From Bacteroidales bacterium (GTDB lineage Bacteria > Bacteroidota > Bacteroidia > Bacteroidales > Dysgonomonadaceae), in the NCBI GenBank assembly GCA_012841425.1, contig DUUR01000177.1, forward strand, positions 1 to 6,836: DNA of 6,836 bases, read 5' to 3'. A program made the position numbers and the translations under genes. Shown here piece after piece: positions 1 through 6,553 of the stretch; positions within the stretch are counted from its first letter, which is position 1; every line of letters begins with the position of its first letter. The notes beneath the pieces were generated by a model that made no database searches, had not been told where the DNA came from, and saw nothing but the letters and a program-made list of their open reading frames with translations.

Positions 1-147
1 GAATATATTGACCTAAGAATTAAGAAGCTTGAGGGAATTAGTAATAATGAGCTGGCGCAACTAATTTTTGATAGATATGAAGTGGTGAGTTACGATGAGG
101 AGCTTCCTACAATGAATGATGTCTTTATTAAAACTGTAACAAAATAA
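1..147 (+). CDS. NatA-type ABC transporter ATP-binding protein, C-terminal fragment
   Basis: Frame 1 is open from the first base to a TAA at 145-147 and gives 48 residues. The 5' part of the gene lies outside the window, so no Walker A, signature or Walker B motif can be seen. The ending, with LPTMNDVFIKTV shortly before the stop, resembles the C-terminal accessory tail of NatA-like exporter ATPases, which commonly end in a P-S/T-M-N-[DE]-[IV]-F-I pattern. The stop lies 5 nt before the start of a NatB-type permease, the usual natA-natB arrangement. It would be the cytoplasmic ATP-hydrolysing subunit that powers that permease. The family call rests on the tail motif and on context, and the substrate is unknown. 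Confidence 0.72.
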   Translation, partial: EYIDLRIKKLEGISNNELAQLIFDRYEVVSYDEELPTMNDVFIKTVTK

Positions 148-152
148 GTAAG

Positions 153-1460
153 ATGAATAGTTTAAATTTAGTTATACAGAGAGAATATCTTACAAGGGTA
201 AGAAAGAAATCATTTATAATACTCACAATTCTGATGCCATTTTTAATGGTTGCGTTGTCGATAGTTCCTTTATGGTTGTCGACACTAAATGATGGTAGTG
301 TTAAAAATGTAGCTGTTATTGATAACACAGGGATATATGCACCTTTATTGGAATCGACCGACCTGTATCAGTTTCAGATTATAGGTGATGCTGAAAAACA
401 GGACTCGGAGTCGAGAATAGGGAAAGATCTTTTTGCAATTCTTCAGATTACAGATGATTTAAGTAAAAATACAAATGCAGTTGCCATAACCTCAGAAAAA
501 CAGACTCCACTTGATCTTCAAAATTTGATTCAAAGAACATTAAATGATAAGATCACTGAGCAAAGGCTTGATGAGCTTACTGTTTCGGGCACAGTGGATA
601 ATGAAGCCATAACCAAAGTAAGAAACATTATTGAAGATGGCACTGCTGTATCACTCAGGACATTAAGAATGAGCGACGATGGTAGCGTTAAAGAGTCTTC
701 AACTGAAATTGCTTCTTTAATTGGAATGATGTTTACCATTCTTATATATATGTTTATTTTGATGTATGGTAATATGGTTATGCAGGCTGTTCTTGAAGAG
801 AAGAAAAGTCGTGTTGTAGAAGTTATGGTCTCTTCAGTGAAGCCAGTAAATCTATTAGTAGGTAAAATAATTGGAATTGGTTTAGTGGGGCTTACGCAGT
901 TGGCAGTGTGGATAGTAATGACAACAGTTTTGATGGGTGGCGTGTCCTTATTTATATCTTCTCCTGATCAAGCAGTTGCAATGTCGTCGGGAATGGGTGA
1001 TATTAATATTGAAGGAATAATGTCAACCGTTATGAGTATAAATTGGTTTGAGGTGATTTTATACTTTGTGCTCTTTTTTATTGGAGGGTATGTTCTGTAT
1101 GCCTCTATTTTCGCAATGTTTGCATCAGCAGTCGACAGTGAAGAAGATACTACCCAATTTATGACTCCTGTCACTCTTGTAATCTTTTTTGCCTTCTTTG
1201 CGGGGTTTTATAGTGTTAGTAACCCTGATGGACCGCTTGCATTCTGGACATCTCTAATTCCTTTTACATCTCCAATTGTTATGATGGTTAGAATTCCATT
1301 TGGTATCCCATTTTGGGAAATACTACTTTCACTTGTTCTGCTGTATGGTACATTTATAGTGATTTCTGTTTTTGCAGCTAAAATATATCGTGTAGGAATA
1401 TTAATGTACGGTAAAAAACCAAGCTTCAAAGAAATGATGAAATGGGTAACTTATAAATAA
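153..1460 (+). CDS. NatB-type ABC-2 transporter permease
   Basis: This is a complete 435-residue membrane protein with the layout of the NatB/ABC-2 exporter family. One N-terminal membrane helix (about residues 21-43) follows a basic segment. A large extracytoplasmic domain (about 44-185) comes next, and then a cluster of about five or six hydrophobic segments between 187 and 412. Family-like motifs are EEKKSRVVEVMVSSVKP at 215-231, in the cytoplasmic loop expected to contact the ATPase, and SAVDSEEDTTQFMTPV at 325-340. It should pair with the ATPase encoded just upstream and export an unknown substrate. NatAB of Bacillus subtilis exports sodium, but many relatives have other or unknown roles, so no symbol is given. 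The ATG at 153 is chosen because it lies 5 nt after the upstream stop and the protein begins with the usual short cytoplasmic segment (IQREYLTRVRKKSF) before helix 1. There is no clear Shine-Dalgarno sequence. Confidence 0.9.
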   Translation: MNSLNLVIQREYLTRVRKKSFIILTILMPFLMVALSIVPLWLSTLNDGSVKNVAVIDNTGIYAPLLESTDLYQFQIIGDAEKQDSESRIGKDLFAILQITDDLSKNTNAVAITSEKQTPLDLQNLIQRTLNDKITEQRLDELTVSGTVDNEAITKVRNIIEDGTAVSLRTLRMSDDGSVKESSTEIASLIGMMFTILIYMFILMYGNMVMQAVLEEKKSRVVEVMVSSVKPVNLLVGKIIGIGLVGLTQLAVWIVMTTVLMGGVSLFISSPDQAVAMSSGMGDINIEGIMSTVMSINWFEVILYFVLFFIGGYVLYASIFAMFASAVDSEEDTTQFMTPVTLVIFFAFFAGFYSVSNPDGPLAFWTSLIPFTSPIVMMVRIPFGIPFWEILLSLVLLYGTFIVISVFAAKIYRVGILMYGKKPSFKEMMKWVTYK

Positions 1461-1482
1461 ATAAAAACTATTTGTTGTATTA

Positions 1483-1515
1483 TTGCATAAAAACAAACAA
1501 AAAGACGTAAATTTG
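1483..1515 (+). promoter_or_regulatory. Candidate Bacteroidota-type promoter for dapF-dapL
   Basis: TAAATTTG at 1508-1515 matches the Bacteroidota -7 consensus TAnnTTTG exactly. A TTG at 1483-1485 lies 22 nt upstream, close to the usual 19-21 nt spacing for the -33 element. Transcription would start near 1519-1522 and give a leader of about 105 nt before dapF. It is the only good match in the natB-dapF gap. The call is by pattern only, and short motifs of this kind arise by chance in AT-rich DNA. Confidence 0.5.
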
Positions 1516-1519
1516 CAGG

Positions 1520-1556
1520 AATAAAAGCATTTGTCTATAGTGGCGCAGCTTTTATT
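1520..1556 (+). other. Hairpin in natB-dapF gap
   Basis: AATAAAAGC (1520-1528) and GCTTTTATT (1548-1556) form a perfect 9-bp inverted repeat around a 19-nt loop. The stem is AT-rich and is followed by only a weak T-rich stretch. It could be a poor terminator for the natB transcript. If the promoter at 1508-1515 is used, it would instead be a stem at the very 5' end of the dapF mRNA, which could protect the leader. The sequence does not decide between these. Confidence 0.4.
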
Positions 1557-1567
1557 TAATAATCTTG

Positions 1568-1610
1568 AAACACTTGCCTCGGTTCTATGAGAATCACGCA
1601 AGTGTTTTTT
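1568..1610 (+). terminator. Terminator-like hairpin just upstream of dapF
   Basis: AAACACTTGC (1568-1577) pairs perfectly with GCAAGTGTTT (1598-1607). Inside lies a second 6-bp stem, GGTTCT (1581-1586) with AGAATC (1590-1595), containing one G-U pair and closed by a 3-nt loop. A run of six T ends at 1610. This is the form of an intrinsic terminator reading on the + strand. It may end natAB transcription. It also lies downstream of the only good dapF promoter candidate and 15 nt before the dapF start, so it could act as an attenuator. Confidence 0.65.
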
Positions 1611-1625
1611 GCAACTATATTGATT

Positions 1626-2471
1626 ATGAGATTCGAAAAAATGCATGCTGCAGGAAATGATTATATTTATGTGAATCTATTTGAAGAGAAGGTAGATGAT
1701 TTTGCTTCACTATCGCGACAACTGAGTAATCGTAACTTCGGAGTGGGTAGTGATGGGCTTGTCTTAATAGGACCTTCAGATATTGGTGATTTCTTTATGC
1801 ATATGTTTAATGCAGATGGTAGCGAAGGAATGATGTGTGGTAACGCAGCTAGGTGTGTTGGTAAATATGTTTATGAAAGAGGATTGACCAATAAAACTGA
1901 AATAGAATTGGAAACCAGATCTGGCTTAAAGCATTTATCATTAAAAGTAAATAAGCATAACAATAAGGTAGGGCTGGTTAAAGTAAATATGGGTAGAGCA
2001 GTTTTATATTCTGACTCAAAGGATGATAACGAGTTCTTTCAATTATCATTAAACAGAATGATTGATTATCCGGTTCAACTTGAAGAGCATAAATATCGGA
2101 TTACATTTGTATCAATGGGAAATCCGCATGCTGTAATATTTATGAATGATATTAGCAACATGGATATTAAAAACATAGGTTGCAAAATAGAACATTTAGA
2201 ACATTTTCCTGAACGCACTAATGTGGAGTTTGTAGAGGTAGTTAGTTCTAAGCAGTTGAATGTGAGGGTCTGGGAGCGTGGTAGTGGCGAAACATTGGCT
2301 TGTGGAAGTGGAGCATGCGCAGCAGTTGTTGCAGGTGCAGTAACAGGAAGGTGCAAGCCTAAAGCTTCTGTTAAACTGAAAGGTGGAACACTTGAAGTTG
2401 ATTGGGATAAAAATGCCGACAGAGTTTATTTAACTGGTGATGCACAGTTTGTTTTTAAAGGAGAATTATAA
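1626..2471 (+). CDS. dapF: Diaminopimelate epimerase DapF
   Basis: DapF is a cytoplasmic, cofactor-independent enzyme that converts LL-diaminopimelate to meso-diaminopimelate, the lysine precursor and a peptidoglycan cross-linker. The 281-residue product has the family's two pseudo-symmetric halves and both catalytic cysteines: Cys71 in GMMCGNAARC and Cys226 in ETLACGSGACAA. Other expected motifs are GNDY (10-13), FNADGSE (61-67), GNPH (165-168), ERTNVEF (196-202) and WERGSGET (216-223). The ATG at 1626 is chosen because MRFEKMH..GNDY then begins as DapF proteins normally do. The in-frame ATG at 1587 would add 13 unusual residues and sits in the loop of the hairpin at 1568-1610. dapL follows after 18 nt, consistent with an operon. 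One oddity is Ala8 where HGAGND normally has Gly. Confidence 0.96.
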   Translation: MRFEKMHAAGNDYIYVNLFEEKVDDFASLSRQLSNRNFGVGSDGLVLIGPSDIGDFFMHMFNADGSEGMMCGNAARCVGKYVYERGLTNKTEIELETRSGLKHLSLKVNKHNNKVGLVKVNMGRAVLYSDSKDDNEFFQLSLNRMIDYPVQLEEHKYRITFVSMGNPHAVIFMNDISNMDIKNIGCKIEHLEHFPERTNVEFVEVVSSKQLNVRVWERGSGETLACGSGACAAVVAGAVTGRCKPKASVKLKGGTLEVDWDKNADRVYLTGDAQFVFKGEL

Positions 2472-2489
2472 AATTGTAGTATTAGATAT

Positions 2490-3695
2490 ATGTTTAAAAT
2501 TAATGAGAACTTTCTTCACCTCAGTCGTAATTATCTTTTCAGTACTATATCAAAGAAAATAGACGAGTTTACTCAATTAAATCCCAATGCCGATATCATT
2601 AGATTAGGCATAGGTGACGTTACTCAGCCACTTTCATCATCTATTATTGATGTAATGCATAGATCGGTAAATGAGATGAGTAGAAAAGAAACTTTTAGGG
2701 GTTACGGCCCAGAGCAGGGGTATAACTTTCTTCGTGAAAAAATTGCTGAGACCGATTTTCAGCAAAGAGGTATTCAAATAGATGCAGATGAGATTTTTAT
2801 TAGCGATGGTTCTAAAAGTGATACTGGAAATATAGGTGATATATTAGGTGATAGCAACAGAATTGCAATAACAAATCCGGTTTATCCAGTATATCTTGAT
2901 TCAACAATAATGCGTTTAGGTAAGTCCGATAAGATAATTTTACTAGAATGTAATGAAGAGAATGGATTTCTTCCAGATTTACCTATAAAGTCTGTTGATG
3001 TAGTTTTTCTCTGCTATCCTAATAATCCTACTGGCACAGTTATGAGTAGAGAAAAGCTAAAGAAATGGGTAGAGTGGGCAATAAACAACAATAGTCTTAT
3101 TCTTTTTGATGCTGCTTATGAAGCATATATAATGGATAGTGATGTTCCAAAAAGCATATTTGAAATAGAAAATGCAGAAAAATGTGCCATTGAGTTTCGT
3201 TCTTTTTCTAAAAATGCAGGATTTACAGGGCTAAGATGTAGCTATACAGTGGTTCCTAAAACATTAGAAGCAATATCTTCGAACGGAGAGAAGCTGAGTC
3301 TGAATATGTTGTGGGGAAGGAGACAGGCTACAAAATTTAATGGCACTCCATACATTGTTCAACGCGCTGCCGAAGCGGTATATTCTGAGGAGGGACAGAA
3401 AGAAGTTGGAGGTTTAGTTTCGTATTATATGAAAAATGCTGCGTTAATCAGAAATAGTTTAATGAAAAAAGGATGGATTGTATTTGGAGGGGAGAATGCT
3501 CCCTATGTATGGCTTAAATGTCCAGAAGGAAACGATTCTTGGTCGTTTTTTGATCAATTACTTGAAAAATGTCATATTGTTGGTACACCTGGAGTAGGTT
3601 TTGGATCTAATGGAGAAGGTTTTTTCAGACTTACGGCATTTAACAGTTACGAGAAGACAGTTGAGGCAATAGAAAGGATAAATACCCATTTATAG
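2490..3695 (+). CDS. dapL: LL-diaminopimelate aminotransferase DapL
   Basis: DapL is a PLP-dependent, fold-type I aminotransferase that makes LL-diaminopimelate from tetrahydrodipicolinate in one step with glutamate as amino donor. It bypasses the succinylase and acetylase routes. The 401-residue protein is close to the usual length of about 410. Visible hallmarks are IIRLGIGDVTQPL (36-48), GYGPEQGY (71-78), YPNNPTGT (176-183), FDAAYEAY (206-213), SFSKNAGFTGLR (238-249) with Lys241 as the PLP Schiff-base lysine, the DapL-typical WGRRQATKFNG (275-285), and Arg380 in FFRLTAF as the expected substrate-carboxylate contact. The N-terminal NENFLHLSRNYLF also fits DapL, which supports the ATG at 2490. 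It follows dapF by 18 nt, so the two genes encode consecutive pathway steps and are probably co-transcribed. Confidence 0.95.
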   Translation: MFKINENFLHLSRNYLFSTISKKIDEFTQLNPNADIIRLGIGDVTQPLSSSIIDVMHRSVNEMSRKETFRGYGPEQGYNFLREKIAETDFQQRGIQIDADEIFISDGSKSDTGNIGDILGDSNRIAITNPVYPVYLDSTIMRLGKSDKIILLECNEENGFLPDLPIKSVDVVFLCYPNNPTGTVMSREKLKKWVEWAINNNSLILFDAAYEAYIMDSDVPKSIFEIENAEKCAIEFRSFSKNAGFTGLRCSYTVVPKTLEAISSNGEKLSLNMLWGRRQATKFNGTPYIVQRAAEAVYSEEGQKEVGGLVSYYMKNAALIRNSLMKKGWIVFGGENAPYVWLKCPEGNDSWSFFDQLLEKCHIVGTPGVGFGSNGEGFFRLTAFNSYEKTVEAIERINTHL

Positions 3696-3763
3696 TTACT
3701 TTTTACAGCTAAAACGGGTGTTTGTAATATGTTTAAGGTATGGAATTGTATGTTGCTAACAGC

Positions 3764-3771
3764 TATCTTTG
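3764..3771 (+). promoter_or_regulatory. Candidate -7 element upstream of siderophore operon
   Basis: TATCTTTG matches the Bacteroidota TAnnTTTG pattern, but no TTTG or TTG lies at the expected distance upstream. The nearest TTG, at 3746-3748, is only 15 nt away. Transcription from here would start near 3778 and run through the hairpin at 3810-3829 before reaching the first permease gene. This is a weak call. Confidence 0.28.
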
Positions 3772-3809
3772 ATACTATAAATTAAACTGTCAAATAACAA
3801 ACGTCGAGA

Positions 3810-3842
3810 CCGGTAAAACAAACTACCGGCCTTTGTGTTTTT
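3810..3842 (+). terminator. Hairpin with T-rich tail after dapL
   Basis: CCGGTA (3810-3815) and TACCGG (3824-3829) form a perfect 6-bp stem with an 8-nt A-rich loop. A T-rich tail (3832-3842) follows. An outer ACAAA/TTTGT pairing (3797-3801 with 3832-3836) is also possible. It is the best candidate for the end of the dapF-dapL transcript. The interrupted T tract makes it less convincing than the hairpin before dapF. It could also belong to the leader of the siderophore operon. Confidence 0.5.
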
Positions 3843-3843
3843 A

Positions 3844-3851
3844 TAAGTTTG
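3844..3851 (+). promoter_or_regulatory. Candidate -7 element overlapping the TTG start of yclN
   Basis: TAAGTTTG fits TAnnTTTG and is followed by CAG, as is the dapF -7 candidate. No -33 element is visible at 19-21 nt upstream. If it is used, transcription would start near 3856-3858. The TTG at 3849 could then not be the start codon, and the TTG at 3873 would be the likely start, behind a very short leader. Confidence 0.3.
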
Positions 3852-4817
3852 CAGATCATAAAAGTAGAAAAATTGAGAGCTCTTGTTCTAACTATAATAT
3901 TACTTTTTCTAGCTTTTGTATCTTTGTTTGTGGGTGCTGCAGATATAACATTTGCAGACATCATAAATTGGGATATTGAAAAAATAGAGTTGATTTCAAT
4001 AAGCCGTATTCCACGTACCGCTGCTTTGGTTTTAGCTGGTGTTGGAATGAGTGTGTCTGGTGTTATTATGCAACAGATGACGCAAAATAAATTTGTATCG
4101 CCAACTACTGCAGGTACACTTGATGCAGCTAAGATGGGACTCCTTATTTTTATTATTTTCACCCCAACGGCTGGAACAACGGTTAAGATGATTTCAGCTT
4201 TTGTTTTTACATTTCTCGCAAGTATTTTATTTCTAACTATTGTAAGGAAAATAAAACACAGGAATGTAATTTTTGTACCACTTGTGGGACTTATGTTTGG
4301 TGGAATAATAGGTTCAGTCTCCACTTTCTTTGCTGTGCAACTAAATATCGTTCAAGATACAAATGCATGGATGATGGGTGATTTTTCAAGTATCCTTCAG
4401 GGACGCTATGAATTGATATATCTTACCCTGCCAGCAATATTTATTACATATTTATATGCTAATAAATTTACAGTAATAGGTATGGGCGAAGACTTCTCAA
4501 AGAATCTGGGTCTCAACTATAATGCTATTATTAATATTGGTCTCTTCTGCGTTTCATTAACTGTTAGCTCTGTTGTGATAACTGCAGGGTCAATACCGTT
4601 TCTTGGACTTATTGTCCCCAACGTGGTAAGCATGATTTTTGGTGATAATCTAAAAAAGACTTTACCTCTTGTAGCACTTTCAGGGGCTATATTTCTTCTA
4701 ATTTGCGATATTGCTGGTCGAGTAGTTATTTATCCATATGAAATTCCTATTGGTGTGACCGTAAGTATTATAGGTTCAATAATATTTCTTTTATTACTGC
4801 TATGGAAAAAACGGTAA
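3849..4817 (+). CDS. yclN: FecCD-family siderophore ABC permease, YclN/FatD/CeuB-like
   Basis: This is one half of the inner-membrane channel of an iron-siderophore importer. The 322-residue product has about nine or ten hydrophobic segments and FecCD-family landmarks: SRIPR (52-56), NKFVSPTTAGT (80-90), MGDFS (176-180), the ATPase-contact stretch GMGEDFSKNLGL (211-222), IPFLGLIVPN (249-258) and a terminal EIPIGVTVSIIG (298-309). SPTTAGT, QGRYEL and FPYE/YPYE-type segments recall petrobactin permeases of the YclN/CeuB group; this is recognition from memory, not a search. No in-frame ATG occurs before residue 67, which lies past the conserved RIPR motif, so the start must be non-ATG or the gene is damaged. 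TTG at 3849 gives 322 residues. TTG at 3873 gives 314, nearer to remembered YclN length. The 3' end overlaps the next gene by 16 nt. Confidence 0.88.
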   Translation: MQIIKVEKLRALVLTIILLFLAFVSLFVGAADITFADIINWDIEKIELISISRIPRTAALVLAGVGMSVSGVIMQQMTQNKFVSPTTAGTLDAAKMGLLIFIIFTPTAGTTVKMISAFVFTFLASILFLTIVRKIKHRNVIFVPLVGLMFGGIIGSVSTFFAVQLNIVQDTNAWMMGDFSSILQGRYELIYLTLPAIFITYLYANKFTVIGMGEDFSKNLGLNYNAIINIGLFCVSLTVSSVVITAGSIPFLGLIVPNVVSMIFGDNLKKTLPLVALSGAIFLLICDIAGRVVIYPYEIPIGVTVSIIGSIIFLLLLLWKKR

Positions 4818-5761
4818 GTATAAAAAAGAACCTAGTTATTGCGGTGTTACTCATGCTGAGTATGGCTGCACTTTTTCTGTTTTATAGATTAGGCAATAAC
4901 TGGGAGTTTGCACTACAGTTGCGTTCTGTAAAAGTAATAGCGATATTAATAGTTGCTGCTAGTGTTGCATATTCATCGGTTGCATTTCAAACATTGACAA
5001 ACAACAGAATCTTAACCCCCTCTATAATGGGATTTGAGTCTCTATACCTTCTTATACAAACTCTTATTGTTTATATGTATGGAGATGAAACTTATAAAGT
5101 ATTGAGCAGTATGGATAACTTCCTTGTCTCTGTAATAGGGATGATTGGATTTGGATTACTACTTTACTTTATGATATACAAGAAGGGTAAGGATAATATA
5201 TACCTGCTTCTTTTGGTCGGGATCATATTAGGAACCCTATTTTCGAGTCTCAGTTCTTTTATGCAGCTATTGATAGATCCTAACGATTTCTTTATTGTAC
5301 AAGGCAAGATGTTTGCAACATTCAATAAGATAAATACTGATTTATTATGGCCCTCATCAATAATACTTATCCTAATACTCTTTTTTGGGTTCAGGATGAC
5401 AAAATACCTAGATGTGATGGCACTAGGTAGAGAGCAGGCCATAAACCTGGGATTGAACTACAATGGCTTGGTGAAGCTGTTTCTAGTTATAATTGCAATA
5501 CTTGTATCTATATCAACAGCATTAGTGGGTCCAATCACCTTCTTGGGACTATTGGTAACAAATCTCACCTATGAGTTGTTTAAGACTCATAAGCACAGTG
5601 TAATTATTGCTGCATGTTGCATTGTTTCTGCAGTAGCATTACTAGCAGGGCAATTCATTATGGAGCGCATATTGAATCTCTCTACACCACTTAGTGCAAT
5701 TATTAATATGGTAGGAGGTTTGTATTTTATTTATTTACTACTTAAGGTTAGAAAGTTATGA
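4802..5761 (+). CDS. yclO: FecCD-family siderophore ABC permease, YclO/FatC/CeuC-like
   Basis: This is the second permease subunit, expected to form a heterodimer with the upstream permease in the inner membrane. The 319-residue product has about nine hydrophobic segments. Landmarks are NNRILTPSIMGFESLY (67-82), the segment SSLSSFMQLLIDPNDF (148-163), the ATPase-contact stretch ALGREQAINLGLNY (207-220), GPITFLGLLVTN (243-254) and a C-terminal STPLSAIINMVGG (294-306). These segments look like the YclO/CeuC group rather than like vitamin B12 or haem permeases, judged from memory. The ATG at 4802 lies 16 nt inside the preceding gene and its stop overlaps the next ATG in ATGA, so translation of the three genes is probably coupled. 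No Shine-Dalgarno sequence is obvious. Confidence 0.9.
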   Translation: MEKTVSIKKNLVIAVLLMLSMAALFLFYRLGNNWEFALQLRSVKVIAILIVAASVAYSSVAFQTLTNNRILTPSIMGFESLYLLIQTLIVYMYGDETYKVLSSMDNFLVSVIGMIGFGLLLYFMIYKKGKDNIYLLLLVGIILGTLFSSLSSFMQLLIDPNDFFIVQGKMFATFNKINTDLLWPSSIILILILFFGFRMTKYLDVMALGREQAINLGLNYNGLVKLFLVIIAILVSISTALVGPITFLGLLVTNLTYELFKTHKHSVIIAACCIVSAVALLAGQFIMERILNLSTPLSAIINMVGGLYFIYLLLKVRKL

Positions 5762-6516
5762 TTGAAGTTAAAGATATTACAAAACAATATGGTGACAATG
5801 TGGTACTCGATAATGTGGGTATGCAGTTTCATAAAGGAAAAGTAACTTCTCTTATTGGCAGTAACGGTGCCGGAAAGAGTACGCTCTTATCTATTATCAG
5901 CAGGCTTTTGTCACAAGATGGTGGAATTGTAATGGTTGATGAAAAAAATGTAACTGAGTATAAGAATAAAATGCTGGCTCAAAGACTTTCAATTCTTAAA
6001 CAGTCTAATCACATTAGGTTAAAGCTCACTGTTAGGGAGCTGGTGTCATTTGGACGTTTCCCTTATTCTCAAGATAAGCTAACGGAGAGCGATTATAACA
6101 TGGTTGACAGAGCTATTCAGTTTATGGATTTAAAGGATATAGAAAATTCATATATCGATGAGTTAAGCGGTGGCCAGAAACAAAGGGCATATATGGCTAT
6201 GGTTGTGGCTCAAGACACTGAGTATGTTTTGCTTGATGAGCCTTTAAATAATCTAGATATGAAGCATTCTGTTCAGACAATGAAAACTTTGCGCCGACTT
6301 GCCGATGAGTGGGGAAAGACAATAATTATTGTTTTACATGATATCAATTTTGCTTCTCATTATTCAGACTATATTGTGGCACTTAAAGATGGTAAAATAG
6401 TATATCACGATGAGACTGAGAATATCATAAATGAAAATGTACTAAAAGATGTATTTGGACTCAAAATCACAATTTGCGAGATTGATAAAAAAAGAATTTG
6501 TAATTATTTTAATTAA
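5758..6516 (+). CDS. yclP: Iron-siderophore ABC transporter ATPase, YclP/FatE/CeuD-like
   Basis: This is the cytoplasmic ATPase that drives import through the two upstream permeases. The 252-residue protein has every ABC motif: Walker A GSNGAGKST (34-42), Q-loop Gln82, signature LSGGQ (136-140), Walker B YVLLDEP (156-162), D-loop NNLD (164-167) and switch His194 in VLHD. Segments such as LKQSNH, TVRELVSFGRFPYSQ and DEPLNNLDMKHSVQ, and the ending DKKRICNYF, are typical of the petrobactin and catechol-siderophore ATPases YclP, CeuD and VctC, by memory. The ATG is fixed by the ATGA overlap with the permease stop and by the MIEVKDITKQYG beginning. All catalytic residues are present, so it should be active. 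Confidence 0.94.
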   Translation: MIEVKDITKQYGDNVVLDNVGMQFHKGKVTSLIGSNGAGKSTLLSIISRLLSQDGGIVMVDEKNVTEYKNKMLAQRLSILKQSNHIRLKLTVRELVSFGRFPYSQDKLTESDYNMVDRAIQFMDLKDIENSYIDELSGGQKQRAYMAMVVAQDTEYVLLDEPLNNLDMKHSVQTMKTLRRLADEWGKTIIIVLHDINFASHYSDYIVALKDGKIVYHDETENIINENVLKDVFGLKITICEIDKKRICNYFN

Positions 6517-6520
6517 ATCG

Positions 6521-6553
6521 ATTGTTCGTAGTTCTGTTTTTGGACAATGTTTT
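6521..6553 (+). other. Weak hairpin between ATPase and binding-protein genes
   Basis: ATTGTTC (6521-6527) can pair with GGACAAT (6542-6548) in a 7-bp stem with one G-U pair and a 14-nt loop, followed by GTTTT (6549-6553). It could be a leaky terminator, an mRNA processing or protection stem, or chance. No TAnnTTTG promoter element is visible between it and the start at 6609, so the binding protein is probably read through from upstream. Confidence 0.3.

Noticed and set aside
1516..1625. Lysine riboswitch ahead of dapF
   Set aside because: The leader is about 105 nt, shorter than a lysine aptamer plus expression platform, and I see none of the conserved five-helix core. Only two simple hairpins are visible.
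1401..1646. 81-codon minus-strand open frame across the natB-dapF gap
   Set aside because: It is the complement of natB's end, both hairpins and the dapF start. Its Cys-, Ser- and Phe-rich product resembles no family and looks like chance.
3703..3727. Imperfect inverted repeat just after dapL (TTAC..AAAC/GTTT..GTAA)
   Set aside because: Only two 4-bp stems separated by a bulge and no T run follows. The hairpin at 3810-3829 is a better terminator candidate.
3729..3785. 18-codon + strand open frame (MFKVWNCMLL...) between dapL and yclN
   Set aside because: It is very short, has no ribosome-binding sequence and no run of amino acids suggesting a leader peptide, and it ends before the hairpin without a clear regulatory link.
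3696..3848. Cobalamin riboswitch ahead of the FecCD-type transporter
   Set aside because: The conserved B12-box core is not visible, the space is too short for a full aptamer, and the proteins look like siderophore rather than vitamin B12 transport components.
3782..4324. 180-codon open frame on the minus strand opposite yclN
   Set aside because: It lies opposite a well-supported membrane protein gene, has no recognisable domain, is rich in Ile, Thr and Val as expected from the antisense of a hydrophobic gene, and would run through the intergenic hairpin.
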